Shown here one piece after another: positions 22,901 through 31,822 of a stretch of 64,000 nucleotides of DNA (position 1 is the stretch's first letter; every line of letters begins with the position of its first letter). The position numbers and the translations under genes were made by a program. The stretch comes from CF-162 sp040882565 (GTDB taxonomy: Bacteria; Chloroflexota; Dehalococcoidia; SM23-28-2; RBG-16-64-32). Where the stretch lies: assembly GCA_040882565.1 (NCBI GenBank), contig JBBEAZ010000044.1, positions 62,001 to 126,000 of the forward strand, written 5' to 3'. Under the pieces are notes generated by a model that saw only the letters and a list, made by a program, of their open reading frames with translations, made no database searches and was not told where the DNA came from.

Positions 22901-24379
22901 GTGCCAGACGACCTCTTCCGGCTGACGGTACACGAAGCCGCCTCGCTGCTGCGGCAACGGCAGGTATCATCCGTTGAGCTAACGAAGGCCGCGTTCGAGC
23001 GAATAGGCGTGGTCGAGGGGAAAATCAACGCCTTCATCACGCTTACCGAGGACAGGGCGCTGGCGCAGGCAGCGCGTGCCGACGAGATGATAGCGGCAGG
23101 GCGCGGCACGGCGCTGACAGGCATACCGGCCGCGATCAAGGACGTCATCAGCACGAAAGGCGTCCGCACAACCGCCGGGTCGAAGATCCTGGAGCCGTTC
23201 GTGCCCGTGTATGACGCAAATGTCATCACTCTCCTCGATGAAGCTGGCTTCGTGATGGTCGGCAAGACGAACCAGGATGAGTTCGCGATGGGCTCCTCAG
23301 GCGAGAACTCTGCTTACGGCGCGACGCACAACCCCTGGGCGCTGGATAGGGTACCCGGCGGGTCGTCAGCAGGCTCCGCGGCGGCAGTGTCCTCCGGCAT
23401 GTCGTACTACGCGCTGGGCACCGACACGGGCGGCTCTGTGCGGCAGCCCGCAGCGCTTAGCGGCGTCGTCGGCCTGAAGCCAACCTACGGTCGCGTGTCG
23501 CGCTTCGGACTGATCGCTTTCGGCTCGTCCCTCGACCAGATCGGCCCGTTCGGGCGAAGTGTGCGCGACGTCGCAACGGTGTTCCAAGCGATCGCCGGAC
23601 CCGACCAGCGCGATTCGACATCGGCGCCCGTTGAAGTCCCTGACTTCGCCCCATCGATGGGCGAAGACATCAAGGGCGTGCGCGTCGGCGTGCCGCGCGA
23701 ATACTTCGTCGAGGGCATGGATTCGGACGTTCGCGAGTCTGTCCTGGCGGCGATCCGGCAGCTCGAAAGTCTGGGCGCTAACGTGGACACAGAAGTCCGC
23801 TTGCCATCGACCGGTCATGCCGTGTCCGTGTACTACATCATCGCCCCGTCCGAGGCCTCCGCTAACCTGGCGCGCTTCGACGGCGTGAAGTACGGCTTCT
23901 CCTATCAGGTAGGCAGCTCGATGTGGGAGAACATGGAGCGCACGCGTCAGTTTGGCTTCGGCGAAGAGGTGAAGCGGCGGATCATGCTGGGCACGTATGC
24001 GCTCTCCGCCGGGTATTACGACGCGTACTACCTCAAAGCCCAGAAGGTGCGCACGCTGATCCGCCGCGAGTTCGATGAGGCATTCAAGGACCACGACGTG
24101 CTGGTCGCGCCCGTCGCGCCGACGCCTGCCTTCAAGATCGGCGAAAAGACGGACGACCCGCTCCAGATGTACCTGAACGACGTCTGCACGATCCCCGTCA
24201 GCATCGCCGGGCTACCCGCGATCTCGGTGCCGTGCGGATTCGCGACGGCGCCGGATGGCGCTCGGCTACCGATCGGGCTCCAGATCATCGCCCGGCCCTT
24301 CGACGAGGCCATGCTCTTTCGGGTGGCACACGCGTACGAGCAAGCGACTTCGTGGCACAACGAGTTTCCGCCTCTCTGA
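22901..24379 (+). CDS. gatA: Asp/Glu-tRNA amidotransferase subunit A
   Basis: A 492-residue amidase-signature enzyme that frees ammonia from glutamine for transamidation. The catalytic triad Lys80 (AIKDVI), Ser155 (VPGGSSAGSA) and nucleophile Ser179 (TDTGGSVRQPA) is complete. Start is a GTG two bases after gatC. The tRNA-binding GatB subunit is not in the window. Length and end are normal for the family. Confidence 0.95.
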   Translation: MPDDLFRLTVHEAASLLRQRQVSSVELTKAAFERIGVVEGKINAFITLTEDRALAQAARADEMIAAGRGTALTGIPAAIKDVISTKGVRTTAGSKILEPFVPVYDANVITLLDEAGFVMVGKTNQDEFAMGSSGENSAYGATHNPWALDRVPGGSSAGSAAAVSSGMSYYALGTDTGGSVRQPAALSGVVGLKPTYGRVSRFGLIAFGSSLDQIGPFGRSVRDVATVFQAIAGPDQRDSTSAPVEVPDFAPSMGEDIKGVRVGVPREYFVEGMDSDVRESVLAAIRQLESLGANVDTEVRLPSTGHAVSVYYIIAPSEASANLARFDGVKYGFSYQVGSSMWENMERTRQFGFGEEVKRRIMLGTYALSAGYYDAYYLKAQKVRTLIRREFDEAFKDHDVLVAPVAPTPAFKIGEKTDDPLQMYLNDVCTIPVSIAGLPAISVPCGFATAPDGARLPIGLQIIARPFDEAMLFRVAHAYEQATSWHNEFPPL

Positions 24380-24420
24380 CACGCTTGCCTCCAATTGTGG
24401 GACGCGCCAAACTCTAGCGC

Positions 24421-25518
24421 ATGAAACACCCATCCACGCTCGCCGACATCCCAACGCCCGCCCTTGTCCTTGGTCTAGCGGCCATGCAGCGCAACATCGA
24501 GCGCATGGCTGAGTTCTTCCGCGAGGGCGGGTGCAAGCTGCGCCCGCACTTCAAGGCCCACAAGACCACAGAGATCGCCAAACGGCAACTGGCCGCCGGC
24601 TCCTGCAGCGGACTGACCTGCGCCACAGTTGCCGAAGCGGAGGTCGCCGCCACATTCTGCAATGACCTGCTGATCGCGAACGAAGTGATCGGGCCGGATA
24701 AGGTGGCTCGCGTCGCCGACATCGCCGCCAACGGCGGCGACATGAAAATCGCCATCGACTCTGCCGAGGGGCTGGCGCAGATTGCAGCAGCCGCTCAGGC
24801 CCGCGGCGTCGAGGTCGGCGTCATCGTTGACGTGAACGTTGGCATGCCGCGCTGTGGGGTCGCGCCCGAGGCGGCGGCGGAGCTGGCGCAACGCGCTGCG
24901 GAGACCCCGGGAGTGCGGCTACGAGGGTTGATGGGATACGAAGGCCACGCTGTCGGAATCCCGGAGCGGGACAAGCGAGAGCACGTGGCCCGGGGCTCGA
25001 TGGATCGTCTACTGGCGGCAGCCACTGGGCTGCACGACGCCGGCCTGCCATGCGAGATCGTCTCGGCGGGCGGCACCGGCACTTACGACATCACCGGACG
25101 CATCGAAGGGATCACCGAGATCCAGGCGGGCTCCTACGTGCTCATGGACACTGCCTACGGGAAGCTCGACATGCCGTTCGAGCGCGCGATGTGGGTGCTA
25201 GGCACCGTGATCTCGACGCCTTCGCCAACGCTGTGCGTGCTGGACTCCGGCCACAAGGCCTGTACCGAAGACCACGGCAATCCCGACGTCGAGGGCATCG
25301 AAGGCGCGACCGTGCTCTTCCTGAGCGACGAACACGCCAGCATCATCCTGCCGCCGGACGCCGGTATCAGCATCGGTGATCGCATGCGACTCGTACCGTC
25401 ACACATCGATCCGACGATCAACCTCCATGATGTGTTCTACGTGTTCGACGGCGACCAAGTCGTCGATGTCTGGCCGATCACAGCCCGCGGATACGCCGAG
25501 CAACGGCGGCACGAATAA
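24421..25518 (+). CDS. D-threonine-aldolase-like PLP enzyme (DSD1 family)
   Basis: A 365-residue fold-type III PLP enzyme with the alanine-racemase N-terminal barrel. The PLP lysine lies in RPHFKAHKT, the phosphate-binding segment is SAGGTGTYD, and the C-terminal metal site is SHIDPTINLHD. In this family D-serine dehydratases carry His-x-Cys at that site and D-threonine aldolases His-x-Asp; this protein has His-Ile-Asp, favouring aldol cleavage of D-3-hydroxy-amino acids to glycine and an aldehyde. It starts 41 bases after gatA and may be read from the same transcript. Confidence 0.8.
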   Translation: MKHPSTLADIPTPALVLGLAAMQRNIERMAEFFREGGCKLRPHFKAHKTTEIAKRQLAAGSCSGLTCATVAEAEVAATFCNDLLIANEVIGPDKVARVADIAANGGDMKIAIDSAEGLAQIAAAAQARGVEVGVIVDVNVGMPRCGVAPEAAAELAQRAAETPGVRLRGLMGYEGHAVGIPERDKREHVARGSMDRLLAAATGLHDAGLPCEIVSAGGTGTYDITGRIEGITEIQAGSYVLMDTAYGKLDMPFERAMWVLGTVISTPSPTLCVLDSGHKACTEDHGNPDVEGIEGATVLFLSDEHASIILPPDAGISIGDRMRLVPSHIDPTINLHDVFYVFDGDQVVDVWPITARGYAEQRRHE

Positions 25519-25551
25519 CACACGCTGGATCGCTTCTGCCGGAGTCGCGCG

Positions 25552-26906
25552 CTAACGATCGCGCGGTCGCCGGGCGAAGTCTTGCCCGTCACTCCCATCG
25601 ACTGACCGGCCTGCGACCGCAGCGCCACGGTGAACACCCGAATGGAACGGTGGCGTGTCAAGAACCGCGGGCGCTGCATCGGCGCCGGCAACCTGCGATT
25701 GGTCGCCACCGGCACCCTTCGCCTGGTACATCGCCTGGTCTGCAGCCTTGATCAGGCTGTCCACGCCGACGCCGTTCTCCGGATACATCGCAATTCCCAA
25801 GCTCAGGCTCGGGAGAGGCAGACCGCGATCGTTCTCGATGGACTTACCCCGGAGGGACGCGAGCAGACGGCTGCAGAGTCTGTGGCTCCATTTGCATCAG
25901 TGTCGGGGAGCACGATCAAGAATTCGTCGCCGCCGAACCGACCCACAATGTCTGAATCACGGCAGCTCTCAGTCAGAGTCTGCGCAATCAACGTGAGCAC
26001 CTGGTCACCGTAGGCGTGGCCACCGAGGTCGTTGCACAATTTGAAGTTGTCCCCGTCGGCGATGATGACCGCCATTGGCGTTCCGCCGCGGCGCGCAAGC
26101 GACAACATCTCGCGGCATCGCCGGGCGATCGTGCCACGGTTGAGCAGCCCGGTCAGGGTGTCGCGTTCGGCGCGATAGGCGAGGACCTGCGTTCGCGCCT
26201 GGACCTTCATCTCCAACTCTTCGTTGAGGCGGCGGAGTTCGTCCTGAGCCCGAGCCAATTCGTCGTACGCGCGTACGGCAATATCACGCTCGCGGTGAAT
26301 CTCGCCACCGATAAAGACCATCCAGAAGCTGACGGTGCAGATAACGCCCATGAAGGCGAGTGATGTCGGGATAACGAACTGCGCATCGCGGTAGCGGTCC
26401 GCGTCCTGCGGTAGATACCACTGGTGAGGGACGACGCCGGTTGCATCGAGGACGGTCACGCTGAGATAGCACCCGCAGATCAGCGCCGTGAAGAACGCGG
26501 CCTGCCAGGCCTTGAGATACCAGGCGGCGTAGATCAGCGCGTAAATGAACGCCACTGCGCCCAGCCAGTTGACGCCGCCGAGGAAGTAGAACATGAACGA
26601 GTGACAGACCGCCTCGACGACCAATAGAAGAAAGTGGAGCCGGTCCACCATCGCCGGTGTGCGCACCCAGCGCATGCCCAGGAAAAACGTCACGAGGACG
26701 CCAAACTCGGCGACCAACACGATCACGAACCCGTAAGGCATGGCGACGCTCGTAGGGTAGAGCGCAGACCACAGGCCGATGAAGAGGAGCACCAGGAAAA
26801 TGCGAGCGCCGACGAACGCCCGCGCCTGGCGCTTCTTCTCCGCGAGATCTCTTGGGTGTAACCGGGTATCCGTCTGCGTTCCTCCAGGCAATATGCAAGC
26901 GCACAC
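25552..26906 (-). pseudogene. Membrane diguanylate cyclase (GGDEF), frameshifted
   Basis: About six membrane helices (residues 30-210), a coiled-coil-like linker (ELARAQDELRRLNEELE), then a GGDEF domain with intact RDTLTGLLNRG, ADGDNFKLCND and the active-site GRFGGDEF. About 15 residues later the frame breaks near 25872-25878. The original frame drifts into nonsense and stops at 25803, while the +1 frame continues sensibly as SRLLASLRGKSIENDRGL, then LSLGIAMYPENGVG and LIKAADQAMYQAKGAG to 25552. A single-base change would restore a normal GGDEF C-terminus. Broken, it lacks the final strands and is unlikely to make c-di-GMP; a sequencing error is the alternative. The GTG start at 26906 is uncertain. 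Confidence 0.75.
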
Positions 26907-26926
26907 CCCAATGGGGCGTGCGCTTG
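26896..26926. promoter_or_regulatory. Strong hairpin at the diguanylate cyclase start
   Basis: Two 14-base arms with one mismatch around an AAT loop (arms 26896-26909 and 26913-26926). It overlaps the presumed GTG of the diguanylate cyclase and lies just before a GGAGG at 26885-26881. As RNA it could cover that ribosome site; as DNA it could be an operator between two divergent genes. Confidence 0.45.
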
Positions 26927-27031
26927 ATACGACGTGGCACAGGAACGGCTGTTACATCGAATTGGCGGCTCGATGACACCGATCAGCGGGCTTCTGCTAC
27001 CATGATGGCAGTTTCCCCCCAAGGAGCCGAA

Positions 27032-28219
27032 TTGTCTGAGGGCACCCACAAAACCAGAGATCGGCGGTTCTCCCGCAAGGTTGAGTCGATCTCTGCGTCC
27101 GGAATTAGGCGTTTTTTCGAGCTAATCGCCAATCTCGACGGTGTCATCTCGCTCGGCGTCGGTGAGCCGGACTTCGTTACCCCGGAACGCTACACTCGGG
27201 CGGCCTTCGACGCGGTCGCGGCGGGCGAAACGCATTACACCTCGAATTATGGCCTGCCGGCGCTGCGCGAAGGGATCGCGGATCACATCCAGCGGCTGTA
27301 CGGCGTCCGATACGACCCCCAGCGAGAGATCATCGTCACCATCGGCGTTTCAGAGGCGCTACTACTGGCAACGCACGCGCTGCTCGATCCCGGCGACGAA
27401 ATCCTCTGCCCGGACCCGTACTACGTCGCATACCCACCGTGCGTGACCCTGGCGGGCGGCGTCCTGGTGCCGGTGCCGACCCAAATGGAGCGCGAGTTTC
27501 GCGTCGCCGCTGAGGACATCGAAGCGCGGATCACGCCGCGCACAAAGGCAATCCTCCTCGGCTACCCGGCGAACCCGACCGGTGCGCAGATGACCCGCGA
27601 AGACCTGGCGGCGATCGCCGACGTTGCCGCGCGTCACGACCTCATCGTCATCTCGGACGAGATCTACGACCGCCTGAGCTACGGCATCGACCACACGTGC
27701 TTCTCTTCGCTGCCGGGAATGAAAGAGCGCACCGTGCTCCTGGGCGGCTTCTCCAAGTCGTACGCGATGACGGGCTGGCGCGTCGGCTGGATGTGCGCAC
27801 CCTCGGACATCCTCGAAGCGATGATGAAGATCCATCAGTACATCGTCATGTCGGCGCCGACGCCGTCCCAATACGCGGCGCTGGAGGCGCTAAAAAACGG
27901 CGAGGAAGACGTGCGACGCTTTGTCGCGGAGTTCGACCGCCGGCGCCGCCTGATGGTTAGTGGCCTCAAGGAGATCGGCCTCACCACTCAGGAGCCACAC
28001 GGCGCGTTCTATGTCTTCCCTTCGATCCGCTCGACCGGCATGGATGACGTTGAGTTCGCCGAGCGCCTTCTGGACGAAGAAAAAGTCGTAGTCATCCCCG
28101 GCTCGACCTTCGGGGAGTGCGGGCGCGGGCACGTGCGCATGTGCTACGCGTCGCCCTACAATCTGCTCGAGGAGGCGCTTGAGCGCATCGGGCGGTTTGT
28201 TGCGCGACACCAGACGTAA
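27032..28219 (+). CDS. Class I/II pyridoxal-phosphate aminotransferase
   Basis: About 395 residues of the aspartate-aminotransferase fold. SLGVGEPDFVTPE, YTSNYGLPALREGIA, YPANPTGAQMTREDL, VISDEIYDRLSYG and the PLP lysine in GGFSKSYAMTGWRVGWMC are all visible, with Arg in CGRGHVRMCYA for the substrate carboxylate. A near-ideal AAGGAG five bases before TTG 27032 decides the start; an upstream ATG at 27002 would add ten residues. Substrates of the family range over aspartate, aromatic and branched amino acids, and sequence alone does not choose. Confidence 0.87.
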   Translation: MSEGTHKTRDRRFSRKVESISASGIRRFFELIANLDGVISLGVGEPDFVTPERYTRAAFDAVAAGETHYTSNYGLPALREGIADHIQRLYGVRYDPQREIIVTIGVSEALLLATHALLDPGDEILCPDPYYVAYPPCVTLAGGVLVPVPTQMEREFRVAAEDIEARITPRTKAILLGYPANPTGAQMTREDLAAIADVAARHDLIVISDEIYDRLSYGIDHTCFSSLPGMKERTVLLGGFSKSYAMTGWRVGWMCAPSDILEAMMKIHQYIVMSAPTPSQYAALEALKNGEEDVRRFVAEFDRRRRLMVSGLKEIGLTTQEPHGAFYVFPSIRSTGMDDVEFAERLLDEEKVVVIPGSTFGECGRGHVRMCYASPYNLLEEALERIGRFVARHQT

Positions 28220-28292
28220 CGCCAGCCAGCGCACTTCTTTCACGTCTCCTGCACGATCGCCTGCGCAACGCCATGCGTAGGCCCCGCGTACT

Positions 28293-29825
28293 ATGAGTGT
28301 GAGGAAATTCGTGCGCGACAATCCGTTCCCCACCGTACTGGCAGCTGCGGGCGCCGTTGCTGTCGCTTTGGCAGTCGTCCTGGCGCTTGCGCCGTCGTCC
28401 GATGACTCCTCCGCGGGATCGCTAGTCCAGGGCGACGCCGACTGTAATCAGTCCGTAGACACGCTCGACGCGCTGGCCGACCTGCGCTTCGCCGCTGATG
28501 CGCCGCCCTTTGGCGGCTGCGTGCAGACGGCCGGCAACGTCAACTGCGACACTGCAGTGGACTCGGACGACGTTCTCGCGTTGCTGCTGCATGCCGCCGG
28601 CCTCCAGGCGCCTCAATCAGTCTCTGCGGATTGCCCCGCCATCGGCGAGCCGGTGCAGACGCCACCGCCCAGTACCAACACGCCCACGCCGACTGCCGCC
28701 GCAACGCCTACTGTGACCGGCGACGCGACGCCAACACCGTCGACCACCGATGGCCCGGTCGAAAACGGCTACCACCTGGACTCCGTACTGAGCGCCCAGG
28801 CGCTCGGAGCGGCGCAGGACTCCAAAATCGAGCTCGCGCTGATCCCCGGCGCCCTGGACGAGGCGATCATCGCTCTCCAGAGCGGGTACATGTACCACGT
28901 ATCGCTGAGTGGCAGCTTCCCACCCGAGCTCTGGGGCGACATCCACACCAAGGTCGAGTTCGGGAACGAGCAAGGGTTGCTCTCGCTGGCCTTCTCGCCG
29001 GACTTCGAGCAGGACGGACGCGTCTACATCTACTACACACCGGGTAGCCCGATCCCGACGGTCCTCTCACGCTTCGAAGCCACGACGGACGGTCTGGACG
29101 AAGGCAGCGAAGAACCTCTGATGAGCATCGAGGAGTTCCAGCCCAACCACAACGGAGGGCACATCGTCTTCGATCACGACGGATACCTGCTCCTGAGCCT
29201 AGGCGACGGCGGTGGCGGCGGTGACCCGAACGAGAACGGCCAGGACCTGACGACGTACCTCGGCAAGATCATCCGCATCGACGTCTCGCCGCAGACCGGC
29301 TATGCGATACCGCAGGGCAATCCGTTCACAGACGGCACCGGCCCAAACAAGGACGAAATCTTAGCCTTCGGCTTCCGCAATCCCTGGCGCATGACCGTGG
29401 ACAGCCTCACAGGCGACATCTGGCTCGGCGACGTCGGCCAAAATGACTGGGAAGAAGTTGACCACGTGCTGATCGGCGGCAACTACGGATGGGACTGCTA
29501 CGAAGGCTTCGCGGAATACGAGATCGACGGCCAATGCGAGGGCAAGGTGTTCCTGCCGCCGCGCGCGGTCTATGACCACGACTTCGGCTCAGCCGTGACG
29601 GGCGGATTCGTCTACCGCGGCAGCGCAATGCCGGAGCTCTACGGCTGGTACCTCTACGGCGACTTCTACTCCGGGCGCATCTGGGCTGCGAACACCGCGA
29701 ACAACGCCCTGCCGGTCCAGTTGACTGACGAAGACGTGAACATCGCCTCGTTCACCGAGCTACCGAATGGCGAGCTGCTGATCGTCTCGTACTCGGATGG
29801 CGTGTACCAGCTCGCGCGCGACTGA
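28293..29825 (+). CDS. Dockerin-tagged extracellular sugar dehydrogenase (GDH/sorbosone family)
   Basis: A 510-residue exported or anchored protein: helix at about 12-32, then two dockerin-like calcium repeats (GDADCNQSVDTLDALADLRF and GNVNCDTAVDSDDVLALLLH, about residues 46-106), a Thr/Pro linker to about 150, and a six-bladed propeller of the soluble aldose sugar dehydrogenase type. Propeller marks are GLLSLAFSPDFEQDGRVYIY, FQPNHNGGHIVFDHDGYLLL, GFRNPWRMTVD and the closing GGNYGWDCYEG. Such enzymes oxidise sugars with PQQ, although many homologues have lost it. Dockerins bind cohesins, so a partner may exist elsewhere; none is seen here. Confidence 0.82.
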   Translation: MSVRKFVRDNPFPTVLAAAGAVAVALAVVLALAPSSDDSSAGSLVQGDADCNQSVDTLDALADLRFAADAPPFGGCVQTAGNVNCDTAVDSDDVLALLLHAAGLQAPQSVSADCPAIGEPVQTPPPSTNTPTPTAAATPTVTGDATPTPSTTDGPVENGYHLDSVLSAQALGAAQDSKIELALIPGALDEAIIALQSGYMYHVSLSGSFPPELWGDIHTKVEFGNEQGLLSLAFSPDFEQDGRVYIYYTPGSPIPTVLSRFEATTDGLDEGSEEPLMSIEEFQPNHNGGHIVFDHDGYLLLSLGDGGGGGDPNENGQDLTTYLGKIIRIDVSPQTGYAIPQGNPFTDGTGPNKDEILAFGFRNPWRMTVDSLTGDIWLGDVGQNDWEEVDHVLIGGNYGWDCYEGFAEYEIDGQCEGKVFLPPRAVYDHDFGSAVTGGFVYRGSAMPELYGWYLYGDFYSGRIWAANTANNALPVQLTDEDVNIASFTELPNGELLIVSYSDGVYQLARD

Positions 29826-29836
29826 GCGCGCCCGGC

Positions 29837-30529
29837 CTACTCGACCGGCACGTTAAGCGATTCGACCAGTGGCGTCAGCGACGGTTCATACGCCGCCAAC
29901 GCCTCCGCCGATCGAAAGCCCATCTCCTCTGCGATCGAGGCGTCGTACAGGGCCACGACGACGTATATCTTCGCGCTATCGAACGTCGCGCGGCCCGCGT
30001 AGCGTTCGATAACGGTATCCGTATCGTCGGTGATGGTGTACCCATACGCCATGCCGCAAAGGTCGCCGAATGCCACCGGCGTCGGTGTGTCGAGCGCGAA
30101 TCCGAGTCCGGGATCCGTGCGGTCGACCTGGACGTCCTCGTAAAAATCGCTCGCCCACGCCTCGAGTGCGGGGTATCCGCCCTCGGGGTTGAATGGCACT
30201 TCGAACTGCAGCAGTTCAATCGTCCCGACAACACCCGTGCCGTCGTGGGCGGCGAGCAGCGGGGCATCACCTTCCGCGTCTGCGACGGTCCAGCCTTCTG
30301 GGGCTGGGATCTCCGCGGGCAAGATCGCCTCCCAGGTCAGGTCGCCGCTGGCCGCCGGCCCCGCAACGTTTGGTGCGCACGGGTCACCCGGCTCCGTCAC
30401 AGCGGGTGTTGGCGTCACAACCAAAGGCGTTGGGGTCGGCGTGGGTGTCGACCCGCTGTCGTCGTCATCACCGCAGGCGGCGAGCAACGCGGCTGCGACA
30501 AGTGTGATTGCCAGGAGAATGAGCTTCAT
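29837..30529 (-). CDS. Lipoprotein of unknown function
   Basis: A 230-residue lipoprotein: signal peptide ending in LAAC with Cys19, an acidic then Thr/Pro-repeat linker to about residue 45, and a compact mature domain with no recognised family. The mature part holds three cysteines (CAPN, LCGMAYGY) that could form a disulfide. It lies convergent to the sugar dehydrogenase and divergent from DUF4097. Confidence 0.7.
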   Translation of the reverse strand: MKLILLAITLVAAALLAACGDDDDSGSTPTPTPTPLVVTPTPAVTEPGDPCAPNVAGPAASGDLTWEAILPAEIPAPEGWTVADAEGDAPLLAAHDGTGVVGTIELLQFEVPFNPEGGYPALEAWASDFYEDVQVDRTDPGLGFALDTPTPVAFGDLCGMAYGYTITDDTDTVIERYAGRATFDSAKIYVVVALYDASIAEEMGFRSAEALAAYEPSLTPLVESLNVPVE

Positions 30530-30638
30530 TGGTACCTCGCTTGGGGTTCGATGATAACCGGCGTCGCGGCTGCCGTCCCGGACGCCGCGTGATGCGTATC
30601 ACACTGCTGCTTCTCGGGCTCAGCTACACTAAGCATAC

Positions 30639-31289
30639 ATGGGTACACGATATCCAATCCCTGAAGGCTCCCGACTTCGCGTCCTCTCCGTCTCGGGCTC
30701 CGTCGAGATCACAGCCGAGGACATCAAGGAGGTCGAGATCGACCCGAGCGACCGCCGCCTCGATGTCTCCGAGGACGAGCGCGTAGTCGAGACGCGCACC
30801 AAGTCCACGAACCTGCACATCCGCGTGCCGCAGGGGATGAACGTCTCCGTCGGCGCCGTGTCGGGGAGCGTGAAGCTACACGGGCGGTTCGGCAGCATTA
30901 AGGTCAGCACCGTTTCCGGCCACATTGAGGTCGGTGAAGCGAACGGCGACGTGGACATCCGTAGCGTCAGCGGCCACCTCCAGGTTAAGCGCTGCGAGGG
31001 CCGTTGCCGCTGCAACACGAAGAGCGGACGGATCGAGATCGGCTGGGTGGGACGGGAAGCGCGCGCGCAGACGATGAGCGGCGACATCGAGATTGGCACC
31101 GCCGGCCGCGAGGACGTTGAGCTGCGCACGATTTCCGGCAAGATACGGATCGAGGTCGACCCGGGGCGCCACCCTCGCGTACGCCTGAAGACGCTTGGCG
31201 GCCGCGCGCGCATGGAGATACCCCAGGGCTCGGACTTCGAGATTAGTGCGCGCACTCTCTCCGGGTCCATCCAGGTCGAAGAGGCATGA
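30639..31289 (+). CDS. DUF4097-type beta-helix protein
   Basis: A 216-residue protein built of short repeats, each about 18-20 residues with the core SVSGSV, TVSGHIEVG, SVSGHLQVK, KSGRIEIG, TMSGDIEIG, TISGKIRIE and TLSGSIQVE. This VSGxIxV pattern is typical of DUF4097 and predicts a right-handed beta-solenoid. No signal peptide is present, so it is probably cytosolic. A TACACT hexamer eight bases before the ATG suggests leaderless expression. It overlaps the adenylyl cyclase gene by four bases, so it may scaffold or regulate the cyclase. Confidence 0.8.
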   Translation: MGTRYPIPEGSRLRVLSVSGSVEITAEDIKEVEIDPSDRRLDVSEDERVVETRTKSTNLHIRVPQGMNVSVGAVSGSVKLHGRFGSIKVSTVSGHIEVGEANGDVDIRSVSGHLQVKRCEGRCRCNTKSGRIEIGWVGREARAQTMSGDIEIGTAGREDVELRTISGKIRIEVDPGRHPRVRLKTLGGRARMEIPQGSDFEISARTLSGSIQVEEA

Positions 31290-31822
31290 CCTCTGCGACA
31301 GCGGTACAGACGATCGAAGGCACAATCGCATTTACGGACTTGAGCGGCTTCACCGAGTTCACCGCGCTGCAGGGCGACGACGCCGCACTGGAACTGCTCG
31401 ACTTGCAGGAGTCGCTGGTCCAGGAACAGATGGGCGATCGCGGCCGCATCGTCAAGAGCCTGGGCGACGGGCTGATGCTCTGGTTCGATGACCCCTGCGA
31501 CGCCATCGAGGTCTCGCTCGCGCTGCAGGAGCGGTTCGAGGCACGGTCGTTGGAAGACGACCTGCCGCTCTGGGTGCGCATCGGCATCCACTACGGACGG
31601 CCGGTCCGCCGTGGTGACGATCTCGTTGGGCACGACGTCAACGTGGCGGCCCGAATCGTCGACCTGGCAGCGCCCGGCGAGGTGCTCGTCTCGGAGGCTT
31701 GCACGACCCACGTCACCCGGCCGCTGGACAGCGTGGTCTTCGAAGAGATCGGCCCGACGATCATGAAGGGCATCCCGGAGCCGGTCCCCCTCTACCGCGT
31801 GATGCGCGCCTGGGACGATTAG
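31286..31822 (+). CDS. Stand-alone class III adenylyl cyclase
   Basis: A 178-residue cyclase homology domain without membrane or sensor parts. Metal-binding Asp18 (FTDLSGF) and Asp61 (SLGDGLM), adenine-specifying Lys57 and Asp117, and transition-state Asn119 and Arg123 (NVAAR) are all present, so ATP cyclisation to cAMP is predicted. It acts as a homodimer in the cytosol. ATGA overlap with DUF4097 suggests coupled translation. Its end overlaps the convergent inositol monophosphatase end by four bases. Confidence 0.88.
   Translation: MTSATAVQTIEGTIAFTDLSGFTEFTALQGDDAALELLDLQESLVQEQMGDRGRIVKSLGDGLMLWFDDPCDAIEVSLALQERFEARSLEDDLPLWVRIGIHYGRPVRRGDDLVGHDVNVAARIVDLAAPGEVLVSEACTTHVTRPLDSVVFEEIGPTIMKGIPEPVPLYRVMRAWDD

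Noticed and set aside
26852..27031. Longer aminotransferase start within the hairpin region
   Set aside because: The AAGGAG before TTG 27032 and the overlap with the divergent gene make upstream codons untranslated.
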